Assembly (NCBI GenBank): GCA_937138295.1
Contig: CAKZOX010000019.1
Span: 1 to 64,000, forward strand
Direction: 5' to 3'
DNA length: 64,000 nucleotides
From: an uncultured Campylobacteraceae bacterium
GTDB lineage: Bacteria > Campylobacterota > Campylobacteria > Campylobacterales > Arcobacteraceae
Made by a program: the position numbers and the translations under genes. The notes under the pieces were generated by a model. The model did not search any database. It was not told the DNA's origin and worked only from the letters and a program-made list of their open reading frames with translations. Below are positions 24,132-32,994 of this stretch, piece by piece (the first letter of the stretch is position 1; each line of letters begins with the position of its first letter).

Positions 24132-25199
24132 ATGTATAGATTTTTTGTATTAATATTTGTTTTTTCAGTTAGTTTATTTGCTAGTGATTATAAAGCTAAT
24201 AAAATAGTTTCAGGATTAGGTATTGTTTGGGGTTTTGATTTTGTTGATAAAGATAAAATCATAGTTAATGAAAAAAATGGGAATATTTACTTAGTTGATT
24301 TAAAAAAAGATACTATTAAAAAAATACATAGTTTAAATGTTCACAATAGAGGTCAAGGTGGGCTTTTAGATGTAAAGGTTTCTCCAAATTTTAAAAATGA
24401 TAATACTGTTTTTTTTACTTATTCTAAAACTATAAAAAATAATGGACACACAACACTAGCTAAAGCTAAATTTTTAAATGAAAAAATTTCTGATTTTGAG
24501 GATATCTTGATTACAAAAACAGGAACAAGCACAAACTATCATTACGGTAGTAGGATAACATTTGATGATAAACATGTTTATTTCAGTTTAGGTGATAGGG
24601 GAACTAGACCAAATGCTCAAGATTTAACAAATCACATAGGAACAGTTATTAGATTAAATTTCGATGGCACAATACCAAAAGATAATCCATTTATAAATGA
24701 TACAAATGCACTAGACGAAATATATAGTTACGGTCATAGAAATGCTCAAGGTTTGTTTTATGATAAAAAGAAAAGTAACCTTTGGTTAGTAGAACATGGA
24801 CCAAGGGGTGGAGATGAGATTAATTTAGTTTTACCAAAACAAAACTATGGTTGGCCTGTTGTTTCAAGGGGTAAAGAGTATGTTTCTTTTAGTTCTGTAG
24901 GTGTTGATTCTAAAGAAGGAATGGTAGATGCTAAGAAGTATTATATTCCATCTATTGCACCATCTTCTTTGGTTTTATACAGAGGACAAAACTACCCAAA
25001 TCTAGATGGAAAACTTTTAGTTGGTGCATTAAAAGATAGACATATAAATGTTTTAACATTAAGAAATGATATTGAAGTTATAAAAGAAAATAGAATATTA
25101 GAGTTTTTAGATGAAAGGGTTAGAAATATTGCTATTAGCCCTGATGATAAAATCTATTTTAGTACAGATGATGGAAATATCTATTTACTTGAGAAATAG
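24132..25199 (+). CDS. Periplasmic PQQ-type (soluble) aldose sugar dehydrogenase
   Basis: A 355-residue exported beta-propeller of the soluble glucose dehydrogenase / YliI family. Signal peptide 1-18 (ends SLFA|S). Family blocks: GLGIVWGFDF, RGQGGLLDV, the calcium/PQQ-region SRITFDD then SLGDRGTRPNAQDL, GTVIRLNFDGTIPKDNPF, SYGHRNAQGL and EHGPRGGDEIN. It would oxidise aldoses with PQQ as cofactor; PQQ synthesis genes are not in the window. Monocistronic. Its last 19 bases overlap a convergent 41-codon ORF. Confidence 0.9.
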   Translation: MYRFFVLIFVFSVSLFASDYKANKIVSGLGIVWGFDFVDKDKIIVNEKNGNIYLVDLKKDTIKKIHSLNVHNRGQGGLLDVKVSPNFKNDNTVFFTYSKTIKNNGHTTLAKAKFLNEKISDFEDILITKTGTSTNYHYGSRITFDDKHVYFSLGDRGTRPNAQDLTNHIGTVIRLNFDGTIPKDNPFINDTNALDEIYSYGHRNAQGLFYDKKKSNLWLVEHGPRGGDEINLVLPKQNYGWPVVSRGKEYVSFSSVGVDSKEGMVDAKKYYIPSIAPSSLVLYRGQNYPNLDGKLLVGALKDRHINVLTLRNDIEVIKENRILEFLDERVRNIAISPDDKIYFSTDDGNIYLLEK

Positions 25200-25306
25200 T
25201 TTTTAACTTTTTGAAAAAAACTAGAGTTCTTTTTTTCCTCTAGTTTTTTTTCAATTTTTTTTGAAAGTTCTTTTAGTTTTTTTGGTTCATAGATTTCATT
25301 TTTCAT
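25181..25306 (-). CDS. Possible 41-residue protein coupled to the motor pair
   Basis: The minus strand has an ATG at 25306 that overlaps the stop of the OmpA/MotB-like gene by four bases (ATGA) and runs 41 codons: MKNEIYEPKKLKELSKKIEK, then a charged stretch and FFQKVKNYFSSK. It is predicted as a lysine/glutamate-rich helix. The tight ATGA junction argues for a real third gene of this operon. The hairpin for the convergent gene lies inside it, and low complexity is a caution. Confidence 0.45.
   Translation of the reverse strand: MKNEIYEPKKLKELSKKIEKKLEEKKNSSFFQKVKNYFSSK
25214..25250 (+). terminator. Terminator of the sugar dehydrogenase gene
   Basis: A run of seven A plus CTAGAG (25214-25226) pairs with CTCTAG plus seven T (25238-25250) around an 11-base T/C-rich loop; followed by more T. 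It reads as an intrinsic terminator on the plus strand and, with weaker context, on the minus strand too. Confidence 0.75.
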
Positions 25307-26478
25307 TTTTTATCCAAGTAGTTTTGAAGTTCTTTAATTGCTGCTTCATTTTTAATTCTAAACTTAATCTCAATTCTTCTTGAAGCATTTTTATCTTCAA
25401 CTCCATCTATTAAAATTAAATCAGAGTATGACCTTCCACTAGCACTTACATATTTTGTTAAAAGATCTTTTTCTACGATATTTGAAGTATATAAAAACTT
25501 CATAACTTCTAAAGCTCTTTGTTGAGACAGTTCTAAGTTTGAAAGATAAGTTCCATCACTATTTGTATGCCCTTCAATTATAATACTATCAATATGTTTT
25601 TTAATCTCTTCATTTCCAAAAAGTGCTGTCATATATTTTTCAAGTATAACTTTTAGTTCTTTTTTTGATGCTTGTTTTATAATATATTGACCTTGATCAA
25701 ATAAAATATTTGATGAAAATTTTATTGAACCACTTTTATCATCAAGGTTTATTAAGCTTCCTAACTCTTCTTTTAATTTTGCAATTACAGTTAGTTTTAT
25801 ACCTGTAAGACTTTTGATTTTTGTTTTAGTAATATCAAACTCTTCAACTAGTTTTTGATGGATTTTACTTTGTTCTAAAAGTTTTTCTTGAAGTAACATT
25901 AATTCATCATCTTTTAATTTTATAAAGTTTTCCTTTTCATCTATTTTTACAAGCAATTCATCTTTTTGGGATTTTTCATCTTTTAACTTTAGTTCATAAT
26001 CCAATAGTAACTGTTTTAATTTTTCTAGTTCTATATTTGTGAAATTAACTTGATTTAAAGCATCTTGTAAAGAAACTCTCAAAAGATCTTCGTTGTTTTT
26101 TAAGTTTATTATTTCATTGTTTTTTGACTCAATAGATTGATTCAAATTTTGATTATCTTCTTTTAAATTTTCATAGAGTTTTTTTGCTTTTGCAATATCA
26201 AAAGTTAGTCTTGCATTTTTTTCAAGGGAATCTTTTAATTTATTGTTTATTTCATCTAATTGATTTTTTCTATTTTTTAATTCTTCTTCACTCATATTTA
26301 AAGCAATCTTTTCTTTTTCTAAATCAGCTTTTATAGCTTGTAAGTCTGTTTGAGTGTAGAGATATTTTATAATAATAGCTCCAATAATTAATATGAAAAC
26401 AAAAAGAAGTCCTGCCATTAAGTCAGCATAAGATATCCAGAAATTATCGTTATTGTTTTCTTGTTTATTTTTATACAT
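25303..26478 (-). CDS. MotB/ZorB-like protein with long coiled coil and OmpA domain
   Basis: A 391-residue protein. N-terminal FWISYADLMAGLLFVFILII has the signature of MotB/ZorB stators, with proton-site aspartate D19 at the start of the membrane helix (about 17-40). A very long heptad-rich coiled coil follows (about 45-225). The OmpA-type peptidoglycan-binding domain (about 240-385) has FDQGQYIIK, IIEGHTNSDG, LSQQRALEVM and NASRRIEIKF. Flagellar MotB lacks such a long periplasmic coiled coil. Together with the next gene it should form a proton-driven inner-membrane motor anchored to peptidoglycan. The pair is four bases apart. Confidence 0.88.
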   Translation of the reverse strand: MYKNKQENNNDNFWISYADLMAGLLFVFILIIGAIIIKYLYTQTDLQAIKADLEKEKIALNMSEEELKNRKNQLDEINNKLKDSLEKNARLTFDIAKAKKLYENLKEDNQNLNQSIESKNNEIINLKNNEDLLRVSLQDALNQVNFTNIELEKLKQLLLDYELKLKDEKSQKDELLVKIDEKENFIKLKDDELMLLQEKLLEQSKIHQKLVEEFDITKTKIKSLTGIKLTVIAKLKEELGSLINLDDKSGSIKFSSNILFDQGQYIIKQASKKELKVILEKYMTALFGNEEIKKHIDSIIIEGHTNSDGTYLSNLELSQQRALEVMKFLYTSNIVEKDLLTKYVSASGRSYSDLILIDGVEDKNASRRIEIKFRIKNEAAIKELQNYLDKK

Positions 26479-26482
26479 GACT

Positions 26483-27703
26483 TTACTTTGAAATATCTTG
26501 GAATTCTTTTAGATTTTCAATGATTTTTACAGTTTGAGAATCAATTGCTTCTAAAGAATTTTCCAGTTTTTGAGTAAACTTAACATCGTATTCATTTAAT
26601 TCTTTGCTTAGTTTCCAACCAATTCTATCTGTTTCATCTTTCATTGTATTAATGTTTTGGATTACATTTTCATATATATCTTTTACATTTGTAGAATCTA
26701 AATTAGATAGACTATTTGAAAGTGATTGTACTGAAGTATTAAGTGATTCTGTGATTTTTTCATTTATACTATTTTGAGTATTTAAATTCTCAACATTAGT
26801 TTGAATACTTAGTGTCATTTGTTTTACAAGTTCAAATAAATTATCAAAGTTTTGAATATTTGATTTTATATTGTCTACTAATAGTGTTTCTTCTTTTATG
26901 ATTGATTCAACCATACTAGCTCTTTTTTCTAACGAATTATTAATATTGTTAATTAAATCTTGAGAACTGATTTGTTCAAAAAGTTGAGTCATTTTTTCAA
27001 AATTTTTCATACTTGTTTGTAAATGAATTGATTCAATATCTAATTTTGTCCAAAAGAACGATTTTGTATTTTCTTTAATAATTAATGCATCATGCTCAAA
27101 TCTACTCATACCTATTTTTTCAAAGAATATCCACCAAATTGATAGAAAAATACCATAAATAGATACATAAAACGCAGTTCCTACTCCACCTAGTAGTATT
27201 GTTATTTCTTGCTCTAATGCACTTGAAGTTCCAGAAGAAAAGTCAGGCATACTAAAAGCTATAGAAATAAAAGTTCCTAAAATACCTAGTGTTGGAAATA
27301 TTCCAGAAGCTATTGAAGAGAAGTTTGTATTTCTTATGTTACTTGTAAACTCTTTTAGAAAATCATCAATATTACCATTTGCTTTTGAAGTGTCTGCAAT
27401 TTTCAATTGATTGTTGTTTATGTAGTTTTTTAAACTCTCAGTTAATTCAAGATATTGAGACTTGAATTTACAAGAAGCATAATAAGCATTATGTCTAATA
27501 AAAAATAGATAAATAAAATAGATAAATCCTATTAAAATTACACTGTGAAATTCAACTTTTAAGGGAAAGTACCCAAAGTATCCAGCTAGTATAATTCCAA
27601 ATAGAAAAGTTGGAATAGTTAATAAATTAAAAATCCTTGCATTTTTTTTACATTTCGTGTAAAAATTATTGTTCAGTTCGATAAAATTTTCATTTGTAAT
27701 CAT
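26483..27703 (-). CDS. MotA/TolQ/ExbB-family (ZorA-like) motor protein
   Basis: A 406-residue protein with four membrane helices (about 24-45, 53-70, 129-151, 168-195). The proton-channel core reads GIFPTLGILGTFISIA then GGVGTAFYVSIYGIF, the MotA/TolQ/ExbB signature. The C-terminal ~200 residues are cytoplasmic and rich in Asn/Ser/Leu heptads, predicted as a long helical tail, as in ZorA. It is shorter than the ZorA of type I Zorya as I remember it. AAGGA precedes the ATG. No zorC, zorD or zorE helicase or nuclease genes are nearby, so a complete Zorya system is not present. Confidence 0.87.
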   Translation of the reverse strand: MITNENFIELNNNFYTKCKKNARIFNLLTIPTFLFGIILAGYFGYFPLKVEFHSVILIGFIYFIYLFFIRHNAYYASCKFKSQYLELTESLKNYINNNQLKIADTSKANGNIDDFLKEFTSNIRNTNFSSIASGIFPTLGILGTFISIAFSMPDFSSGTSSALEQEITILLGGVGTAFYVSIYGIFLSIWWIFFEKIGMSRFEHDALIIKENTKSFFWTKLDIESIHLQTSMKNFEKMTQLFEQISSQDLINNINNSLEKRASMVESIIKEETLLVDNIKSNIQNFDNLFELVKQMTLSIQTNVENLNTQNSINEKITESLNTSVQSLSNSLSNLDSTNVKDIYENVIQNINTMKDETDRIGWKLSKELNEYDVKFTQKLENSLEAIDSQTVKIIENLKEFQDISK

Positions 27704-27760
27704 TCTTTTTCCTTTATGGTAAAAATTCTAGCTTATAAATATTAACTTATAGCTTTAAAC

Positions 27761-28462
27761 TTATATGATGTAATCAACTTTTTTTGTAATTTGTATTTCA
27801 TCAAAATTAATATCTGATTGATAAACTAAAACTTCAACACCTTGCTTTGTTACTTCTTGAAAAATCTCATTGTATTTTTTATCTATTTCACTAGCAATTC
27901 TAAAAGGTAGGTTATCTGTTCTTTGGATTACATAAAGCATTACAGCTCTATGTCCTTCTTGAACCATATCCCTTAATTCTTCAAGGTGCTTTTGACCTCT
28001 GGTTGTTTTTGCATCGGGAAAAGCTAAAGTATCACCTAAGTTTAAACTTACACTTTTTATTTCAACAAAGCATTTTTTATCACTATCATCATTCCATAGC
28101 AAAACATCAATTCTACTATTTTGATTACCGTATTTTTGTTCAGGTTTTAAGTTATCATAACCTTGTAATTCTTTAATTGTTCCATTCTCAATAGCTTCAA
28201 CTGCAATTTTATTTGCAACACCTGTATTTGTACAAATAAGATTTTCACCCATTTTTGTAAGTTCTAATGTATATTTTAATTTTCTTTTAGGATTGTCATG
28301 ATGGGTAACCCAAACATCACAATTATCTTCAATACAACTTGTCATTGCACCACTATTTGGTACATGAGCTGTTATTTCTAGACCACTATCTAAAATAATA
28401 TCTGCTAAAAATCTTTTATATCTTTTTATTAGTTTTCCATGTATTAATTTTTCAAATTTCAA
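27761..28462 (-). CDS. sfsA: SfsA family protein
   Basis: A 233-residue protein of the SfsA family (sugar fermentation stimulation protein), predicted nuclease fold and possible DNA binding. Seen: FEKLIHGKLIKRYKRFLADI, HVPNSGAMTSCI, WVTHHDNPKRKLKYTLEL, IDVLLWND, CFVEIKSVSL and DAKTTRGQKHLEEL. The D...ExK set (E-I-K-S) fits a PD-(D/E)XK-like site. An upstream ATG would add 29 hydrophobic residues foreign to the family; TTG 28462 with AAGG seven bases upstream gives the family start MKFEKL, so I chose it. 57 bases upstream of the motor pair, same strand. Confidence 0.92.
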   Translation of the reverse strand: MKFEKLIHGKLIKRYKRFLADIILDSGLEITAHVPNSGAMTSCIEDNCDVWVTHHDNPKRKLKYTLELTKMGENLICTNTGVANKIAVEAIENGTIKELQGYDNLKPEQKYGNQNSRIDVLLWNDDSDKKCFVEIKSVSLNLGDTLAFPDAKTTRGQKHLEELRDMVQEGHRAVMLYVIQRTDNLPFRIASEIDKKYNEIFQEVTKQGVEVLVYQSDINFDEIQITKKVDYII

Positions 28463-28492
28463 TATATAACCTTCTTTATTAAATAATATTTT

Positions 28493-28500
28493 ATTATAAT
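28493..28500. promoter_or_regulatory. Overlapping face-to-face -10 boxes for sfsA and the permease gene
   Basis: The eight bases ATTATAAT read as TATAAT on the plus strand (28495-28500) and as TATAAT on the minus strand (28498 to 28493). Polymerase could bind in either direction but not both at once, coupling expression of sfsA and the divergent permease gene. Confidence 0.4.
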
Positions 28501-28528
28501 AATATATTACTAAAACAATTGGATATTT

Positions 28529-29836
28529 TTGAGCAAACATATAATTCATAGAAAAAGAGAAAAATCATTAGGTTTATTAGAAGTTGTTGCTATTGCATTA
28601 GGTGGAATGGTTGGAGGAGGTATCTTCACAATACTAGGAATATCTGTTTCTATGATTGGTATTTATACTCCAATTGCTATGATGCTAGGTGGTGCAATTG
28701 CAGCTTTTGCAGCTTATTCATATATTAAACTTGGAGTTTATTATAAACTTGAGGGCGAATCTTATATTTTTATAAAGAAAACTTTCCCAAATGCCCCTTT
28801 TGCAGCTGCTTTAATAGGTTGGTGGGTTATATTTGGTTATATCTCAACATTAGCCTTATATGCTTTTACTTTCTCTTCTTATGCTATAGCTGATTATAGT
28901 GATAGCTATTTATTAAAAATATCTGTTGCTGGTGCAGTGCTATTGTTTTTTGCTTTGGTAAATATTTGGAGTGTAAAAGGAATGGGAAAAATTGAAGATA
29001 TAATGGTTTATTCTAAATTAGTTATATTAGCAATCATTAGTTTTGTACTTATAAATAACTCAAATACATCTATCCCGACTTTAATTGAAAATCAAGAAGA
29101 AGTTGAGTTTTTCTCAATATTGATTGTAGCTTCTATTACTTTCGTAGCTTATGAAGGTTTTCAGTTAGTTATAAATGCAATAAATGAAATGGAAAATCCA
29201 TCAAAAAATATAAGAAGGGCCATTTATATTTCTATTGCTATGGCAACACTTATTTATACTGTTATTGCCTTTGGTGCAATTTTAGCTATTTCTTTTGAAG
29301 ATATTATTGCAAATAAAGAGTATGCTTTAGCAAGTGGAGCAAATAAAGTTATTGGTAACTTAGGAAATGATTTGGTTGTATTAGGAGCATTACTTGCAAC
29401 AAGTAGTGCAATTAGTGGAACTATTTTTGGTGCATCTAGACAAATGTCAATTATATCAACGGATGGATTGATGCCAACTTTTTTATCAAAAAGAAATGAT
29501 AAAAATATTCCTACTTATGCTATTTTGATTATGGCTTTATGTGCTTTTGCTTTAATATGTACAGGTTCATTAAAACTGATTTTAGAATTTGGTAGTATTA
29601 CTTTTTTAATCGTTTGTTTAATAATTACCATTGCAAACTTTAAGATTAGAAAATCAACTAATTCCTCAACATTTGTATTAATGTGTGCGATGTTAGTTTT
29701 AGTTTCAAGTTCATTTTTGATTTTGTATTATGAAGTAATGACTGATATATATCAAATTTATTTTATTTTGATTTTATATTTTTTACTAACTATTGGTGCT
29801 GTTTATTATTCTAAGAAAGCTTTAGTAAAGACTTAA
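28529..29836 (+). CDS. APC-family amino acid permease
   Basis: A 435-residue inner-membrane carrier with about twelve helices. The first helix has GGMVGGGIFTILG, the conserved unwound substrate-binding segment of the APC superfamily; ASITFVAYEGFQLVINAINEMENPSKNI matches helix 6 and its loop. Substrate probably an amino acid or amine, not readable from sequence. TTG start at 28529 with a modest GGA site. The 3' end overlaps the convergent RluA-type gene by 26 bases. Confidence 0.9.
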   Translation: MSKHIIHRKREKSLGLLEVVAIALGGMVGGGIFTILGISVSMIGIYTPIAMMLGGAIAAFAAYSYIKLGVYYKLEGESYIFIKKTFPNAPFAAALIGWWVIFGYISTLALYAFTFSSYAIADYSDSYLLKISVAGAVLLFFALVNIWSVKGMGKIEDIMVYSKLVILAIISFVLINNSNTSIPTLIENQEEVEFFSILIVASITFVAYEGFQLVINAINEMENPSKNIRRAIYISIAMATLIYTVIAFGAILAISFEDIIANKEYALASGANKVIGNLGNDLVVLGALLATSSAISGTIFGASRQMSIISTDGLMPTFLSKRNDKNIPTYAILIMALCAFALICTGSLKLILEFGSITFLIVCLIITIANFKIRKSTNSSTFVLMCAMLVLVSSSFLILYYEVMTDIYQIYFILILYFLLTIGAVYYSKKALVKT

Positions 29837-30686
29837 ATTTATAAGTAGTTCCTAGAAAACAAAATTCTAAACTATTTGCTTGAAGCATTAGTCTTTGGTC
29901 TTTTTTGATTGTTTTATTTAAATATTCATTTGCTAATTCTTCTTCAACTCCATAAACTTGATCACCAACTATGTTATGTCCAATATAATCACAGTGAACT
30001 CTAATTTGATGTTGTCTACCTGTAATTGGAGTTGCTTGAATTAAAGTTTGATTTTTTTCTTTGTCATATTGTATTGGGTTTATAATAGTTTTTGAAGTTT
30101 TTCCCTCTTTTGAAACCTGCATTTTAATTTTGATTTTACCTGTACTATTTGAAATAGGTTCATTTATAGTAAGTTTTTCTTTTAAATGCCCATTTACTAA
30201 AGCTATATATGTTTTTTTAATATTTGAATTGTTGTTTAGTGTTTTGTCTTCAAAAAGTGATTTAAGAATTAATTCTGAGTATTTATCAATTGCAACTAAA
30301 ACTAAACCTGAAGTTTCTCTGTCAATTCTATGTATTAAACTAGCATCACTACCTAAGTGAAATTTTATTTCGTCAAGTAAAGTATATGAAAAGTCATTAC
30401 TAGAAGTAGGGTGAACTAAAACTCCACTTGGTTTATCAAATATTGCAAAATATCTATTTTGAAAAATGGGTTTAAGGTTTTTACTTTGAGGTTCAAATAT
30501 AGTTACATAAACTTTTTCACATTTAATTAGTTGGTTTTGTTGAAACCTTTTGTTGTTTTCATCTAAAATTTTTCCCTTTTTTAAAAGGTTTAAAACTAAA
30601 TTTTCATCTAAATTTGTATGATGTAATAAAAATTCTTCTATTGATAGATCTTTAATAGATTTAAACTCTTTTTTTATATATGGCAA
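29811..30686 (-). CDS. RluA-family pseudouridine synthase
   Basis: A 291-residue enzyme. N-terminal S4-like RNA-binding region (about 12-70, KDLSIEEFLLHH, LLKKGKI). Catalytic block LIHRIDRETSGLVLVA with the nucleophilic aspartate in HRIDRETSG; ITGRQHQIRVHCDYIGHNIVGDQVYG closes the core. This is the RluA/RluC/RluD class acting on rRNA or tRNA uridines; which site is not clear. It is divergent from the methyltransferase gene, also a likely RNA modifier. Confidence 0.93.
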   Translation of the reverse strand: MPYIKKEFKSIKDLSIEEFLLHHTNLDENLVLNLLKKGKILDENNKRFQQNQLIKCEKVYVTIFEPQSKNLKPIFQNRYFAIFDKPSGVLVHPTSSNDFSYTLLDEIKFHLGSDASLIHRIDRETSGLVLVAIDKYSELILKSLFEDKTLNNNSNIKKTYIALVNGHLKEKLTINEPISNSTGKIKIKMQVSKEGKTSKTIINPIQYDKEKNQTLIQATPITGRQHQIRVHCDYIGHNIVGDQVYGVEEELANEYLNKTIKKDQRLMLQANSLEFCFLGTTYKFKSLLKLS

Positions 30687-30716
30687 AAATTTAATCCTTG
30701 TTTTTTGAAATAATAA

Positions 30717-30722
30717 TATAAT
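30717..30722 (+). promoter_or_regulatory. -10 box placed for leaderless transcription
   Basis: TATAAT at 30717-30722 is seven bases before the ATG at 30730, so the expected transcription start falls on the ATG itself. No ribosome site is present. The nearer ATG (30721) lies within the -10 box. Confidence 0.45.
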
Positions 30723-30729
30723 GTCACTT

Positions 30730-31644
30730 ATGAATATAAATGAACTAAAAAATGAGATTATAAATAATCTACCTAAAAATAGAAAAAATTTTCAAAGAGT
30801 TTTCCATGGAAGAGGTAATTTTTATGAATCTTTTGATTACTTAACTGTTGATAGTATTAATAAAACATTATTTGCTACATTCTTTTCTTCTATTGAAATA
30901 GAAACAAAAAATGAAATTTTAAATATTTTAAAATCTATTTGTGACGAAAATAATTATGAAAATTTAATTATTCAAAATAGATACTCAAAAGATAAGCTTT
31001 ATGAAGTATTTAAAGGTGAGATTCCAACAGAATTAGAAACATATGAGTTTGGTTTAAAATATAAATTAAATTTCAAAAATCAAAATATTGGTTTTTTCCC
31101 TGATATGAAAAATGGAAGAAAGTTTATAAAAAGAGTTTCAAAAAATAAAAAAGTATTAAACTTATTTGCTTATTCATGCTCTTTTTCTTTAAATGCTTTA
31201 TCAAATGATGCAGATTTAGTTGTAAATGTTGACATGTCAAAAAGTATATTAAATATTGGAAAACAAAATCATGAACTTAATAACTTAGATTTAAAAAAAG
31301 CAAAATTTTTACCATTTAATATTTTGAAATCATGGTCTAAAATAAAAAAGTTTGCACCCTATGATGTAATTATTATAGATCCACCTTCATTTCAAAAGGG
31401 TAGTTTTGAAGCTAGCAAAGATTATGAAAAATTAATTAAAAGGTTAGATACTTTAGCTAGTGAAAAATGTATTGTTTTATCTTGTTTAAATGCACCAGAA
31501 TTAGATGAAAACTTTATAAAAGATATTTTCAAAGTATATTCTTGGAATTTTAAATTTCATAGTCAATTAAATAATCCTAAAAGTTTCAAAAGTGCTAACT
31601 ATAGTAAAGCATTAAAGAATTTAATTTTCAAGAACTATAAGTAG
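30730..31644 (+). CDS. Class I SAM-dependent methyltransferase (RlmI/RlmK-like)
   Basis: A 304-residue methyltransferase. An N-terminal RNA-binding-like half carries HGRGNFYESFDYLTVD; GFFPDMKNGRKFIKRV starts the Rossmann part, NLFAYSCSFSLNAL is motif I, VNVDMSKSIL the acidic ribose-binding site, and IIIDPPSFQKG the DPPSF motif of 23S rRNA methyltransferases of the RlmI/RlmK group. Probably an rRNA base methylase; the exact target is unknown. I start at ATG 30730; ATG 30721 would add three residues but sits in the -10 box and has no ribosome site. Probably translated from a leaderless mRNA. Confidence 0.87.
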   Translation: MNINELKNEIINNLPKNRKNFQRVFHGRGNFYESFDYLTVDSINKTLFATFFSSIEIETKNEILNILKSICDENNYENLIIQNRYSKDKLYEVFKGEIPTELETYEFGLKYKLNFKNQNIGFFPDMKNGRKFIKRVSKNKKVLNLFAYSCSFSLNALSNDADLVVNVDMSKSILNIGKQNHELNNLDLKKAKFLPFNILKSWSKIKKFAPYDVIIIDPPSFQKGSFEASKDYEKLIKRLDTLASEKCIVLSCLNAPELDENFIKDIFKVYSWNFKFHSQLNNPKSFKSANYSKALKNLIFKNYK

Positions 31645-31670
31645 AATTAATAATTTTAGTTAAAGTAAGG

Positions 31671-31676
31671 TATAAT
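31671..31676 (+). promoter_or_regulatory. -10 box of the OFA-type transporter gene
   Basis: TATAAT at 31671-31676, 30 bases before ATG 31706, with GGAGA at 31693-31697 as ribosome site. Confidence 0.5.
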
Positions 31677-31705
31677 TCCGCCAAAAATACTTGGAGACAT
31701 ATCTT

Positions 31706-32950
31706 ATGAATAAAAATAGATGGCTAATGGCCTTATCTGCTGTTGGTGTTCATATTTGTATTGGTTCAGTGTACGCATGGAGTGTATATGTAAAACCAAT
31801 TCAAACTCAAATGAACTGGACTTTAACTGATGTTACTATTGCTTTTTCAGTTGCAATTTTCTTCCTAGGTTTAAGTGCCGCACTTATGGGTAAATTTGTT
31901 GAAAAAAATGGACCTAGAGTTTCTGCAATTATTGCAGCTTCTTTATTTGGTTTAGGAACAATGGGTTCTGGTTTAGCAATTTTAATGGAATCAAAAATGC
32001 TTTTATACTTCTTCTATGGAGTTCTAGGTGGATGTGGTTTAGGTATAGGATATATTTCTCCTGTTTCTACACTTGTAAAATGGTTCCCTGATAAAAGAGG
32101 TATGGCAACTGGACTTGCAATTATGGGATTTGGTTTTGCATCAGCTGTATGGGGACCAACAATTAAAATCTTAATTGAAGCAGTTGGAATTGCTGGTACG
32201 TTCTTTATCTTAGGTGCTTTATATTTTGTAGTTATGTTTGCTTCAGCTTTATATTTAGAAAAGCCAGAAGAGGGATATTTACCTGAGGGATTCAAAAAGA
32301 AAGTTGAAACTGGTAAAAAGAAAATCAAAAAAGACCTTGCTAACTTAGGACTAAATGAGGCTGTTAAAACTCCAAGATTCTATGGATTATGGATTATGTT
32401 ATTCATAAATGTAACATGTGGTATTGCTATTATTGGTGTTGCTTCTCCATTATTACAAGAAGTTTTAGGAGTAAGTGCAATTGTAGCAGCGGCAGCTGTT
32501 GGTTTAATGGGTATCTTTAATGGAGCTGGTAGAATTGTATGGGCTTCATTAAGTGATTATTTAACAAGACCAGTTGTTTATGTAATTTTCTTTGCTACTC
32601 AAGCTATTGCATTTTATATGTTACCAAGTATCACTGAAATTATTGTATTCCAAGTAGTTTTATACTTTATTATGACTTGTTATGGTGGTGGTTTTGCTTC
32701 AATTCCAGCATACATTGGAGATATTTTTGGAACAAAAGAGTTAGGTGCTATTCATGGTTATATTTTAACAGCATGGGCAGCAGCTGGTTTAGTTGGACCA
32801 CTTATTATTTCAATGGTAAAAGATTCAACAGGATCATATTCTGAGACATTATATGTATTCTCAGCATTCTTTGTAGTTGCATTAGTTGTTTCTATTTTAA
32901 TGATTATTAACATCAAGCAAGTAAAAAAAGAAAATAAAAAACACGCTTAA
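31706..32950 (+). CDS. MFS transporter, OFA (oxalate/formate antiporter) type
   Basis: A 414-residue, twelve-helix major facilitator. The opening NRWLMALSAVGVHICIGSVYAWSV, then GLGIGYISPVSTLVKWFPDKRG and LGGCGLGIGYI are characteristic of the OFA subfamily. Members move oxalate/formate or other small carboxylates, and many are annotated generically. A TTG at 31691 would add five residues, but it belongs to the TTGGAGA ribosome site, so ATG 31706 is the start. Codon use is relatively rich in GGT/GCT codons, hinting at good expression. Strong hairpin follows. Confidence 0.92.
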   Translation: MNKNRWLMALSAVGVHICIGSVYAWSVYVKPIQTQMNWTLTDVTIAFSVAIFFLGLSAALMGKFVEKNGPRVSAIIAASLFGLGTMGSGLAILMESKMLLYFFYGVLGGCGLGIGYISPVSTLVKWFPDKRGMATGLAIMGFGFASAVWGPTIKILIEAVGIAGTFFILGALYFVVMFASALYLEKPEEGYLPEGFKKKVETGKKKIKKDLANLGLNEAVKTPRFYGLWIMLFINVTCGIAIIGVASPLLQEVLGVSAIVAAAAVGLMGIFNGAGRIVWASLSDYLTRPVVYVIFFATQAIAFYMLPSITEIIVFQVVLYFIMTCYGGGFASIPAYIGDIFGTKELGAIHGYILTAWAAAGLVGPLIISMVKDSTGSYSETLYVFSAFFVVALVVSILMIINIKQVKKENKKHA

Positions 32951-32956
32951 TATAGT

Positions 32957-32987
32957 TTTCTAAAAAGAGTTTAACTCTTTTTAGAAA
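32957..32987. terminator. Bidirectional terminator after the OFA gene
   Basis: TTTCTAAAAAGAGTT (32957-32971) pairs perfectly with AACTCTTTTTAGAAA (32973-32987). It lies between convergent genes (OFA carrier and SDR) and ends in T-rich sequence. Confidence 0.75.
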
Positions 32988-32994
32988 CTTTTAC

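Noticed and set aside
25303-27703. A full Zorya anti-phage system
   Set aside because: Only the motor pair is present; neighbours are sfsA and a sugar dehydrogenase, with no ZorC, ZorD or ZorE-like gene.
28463-28549. N-terminal extension of SfsA
   Set aside because: Hydrophobic and foreign to the family; TTG 28462 has the ribosome site and the family start.
32014-32328. Minus-strand 104-codon frame inside the OFA transporter gene
   Set aside because: Shadow of a membrane-protein gene with no domain or start signal.
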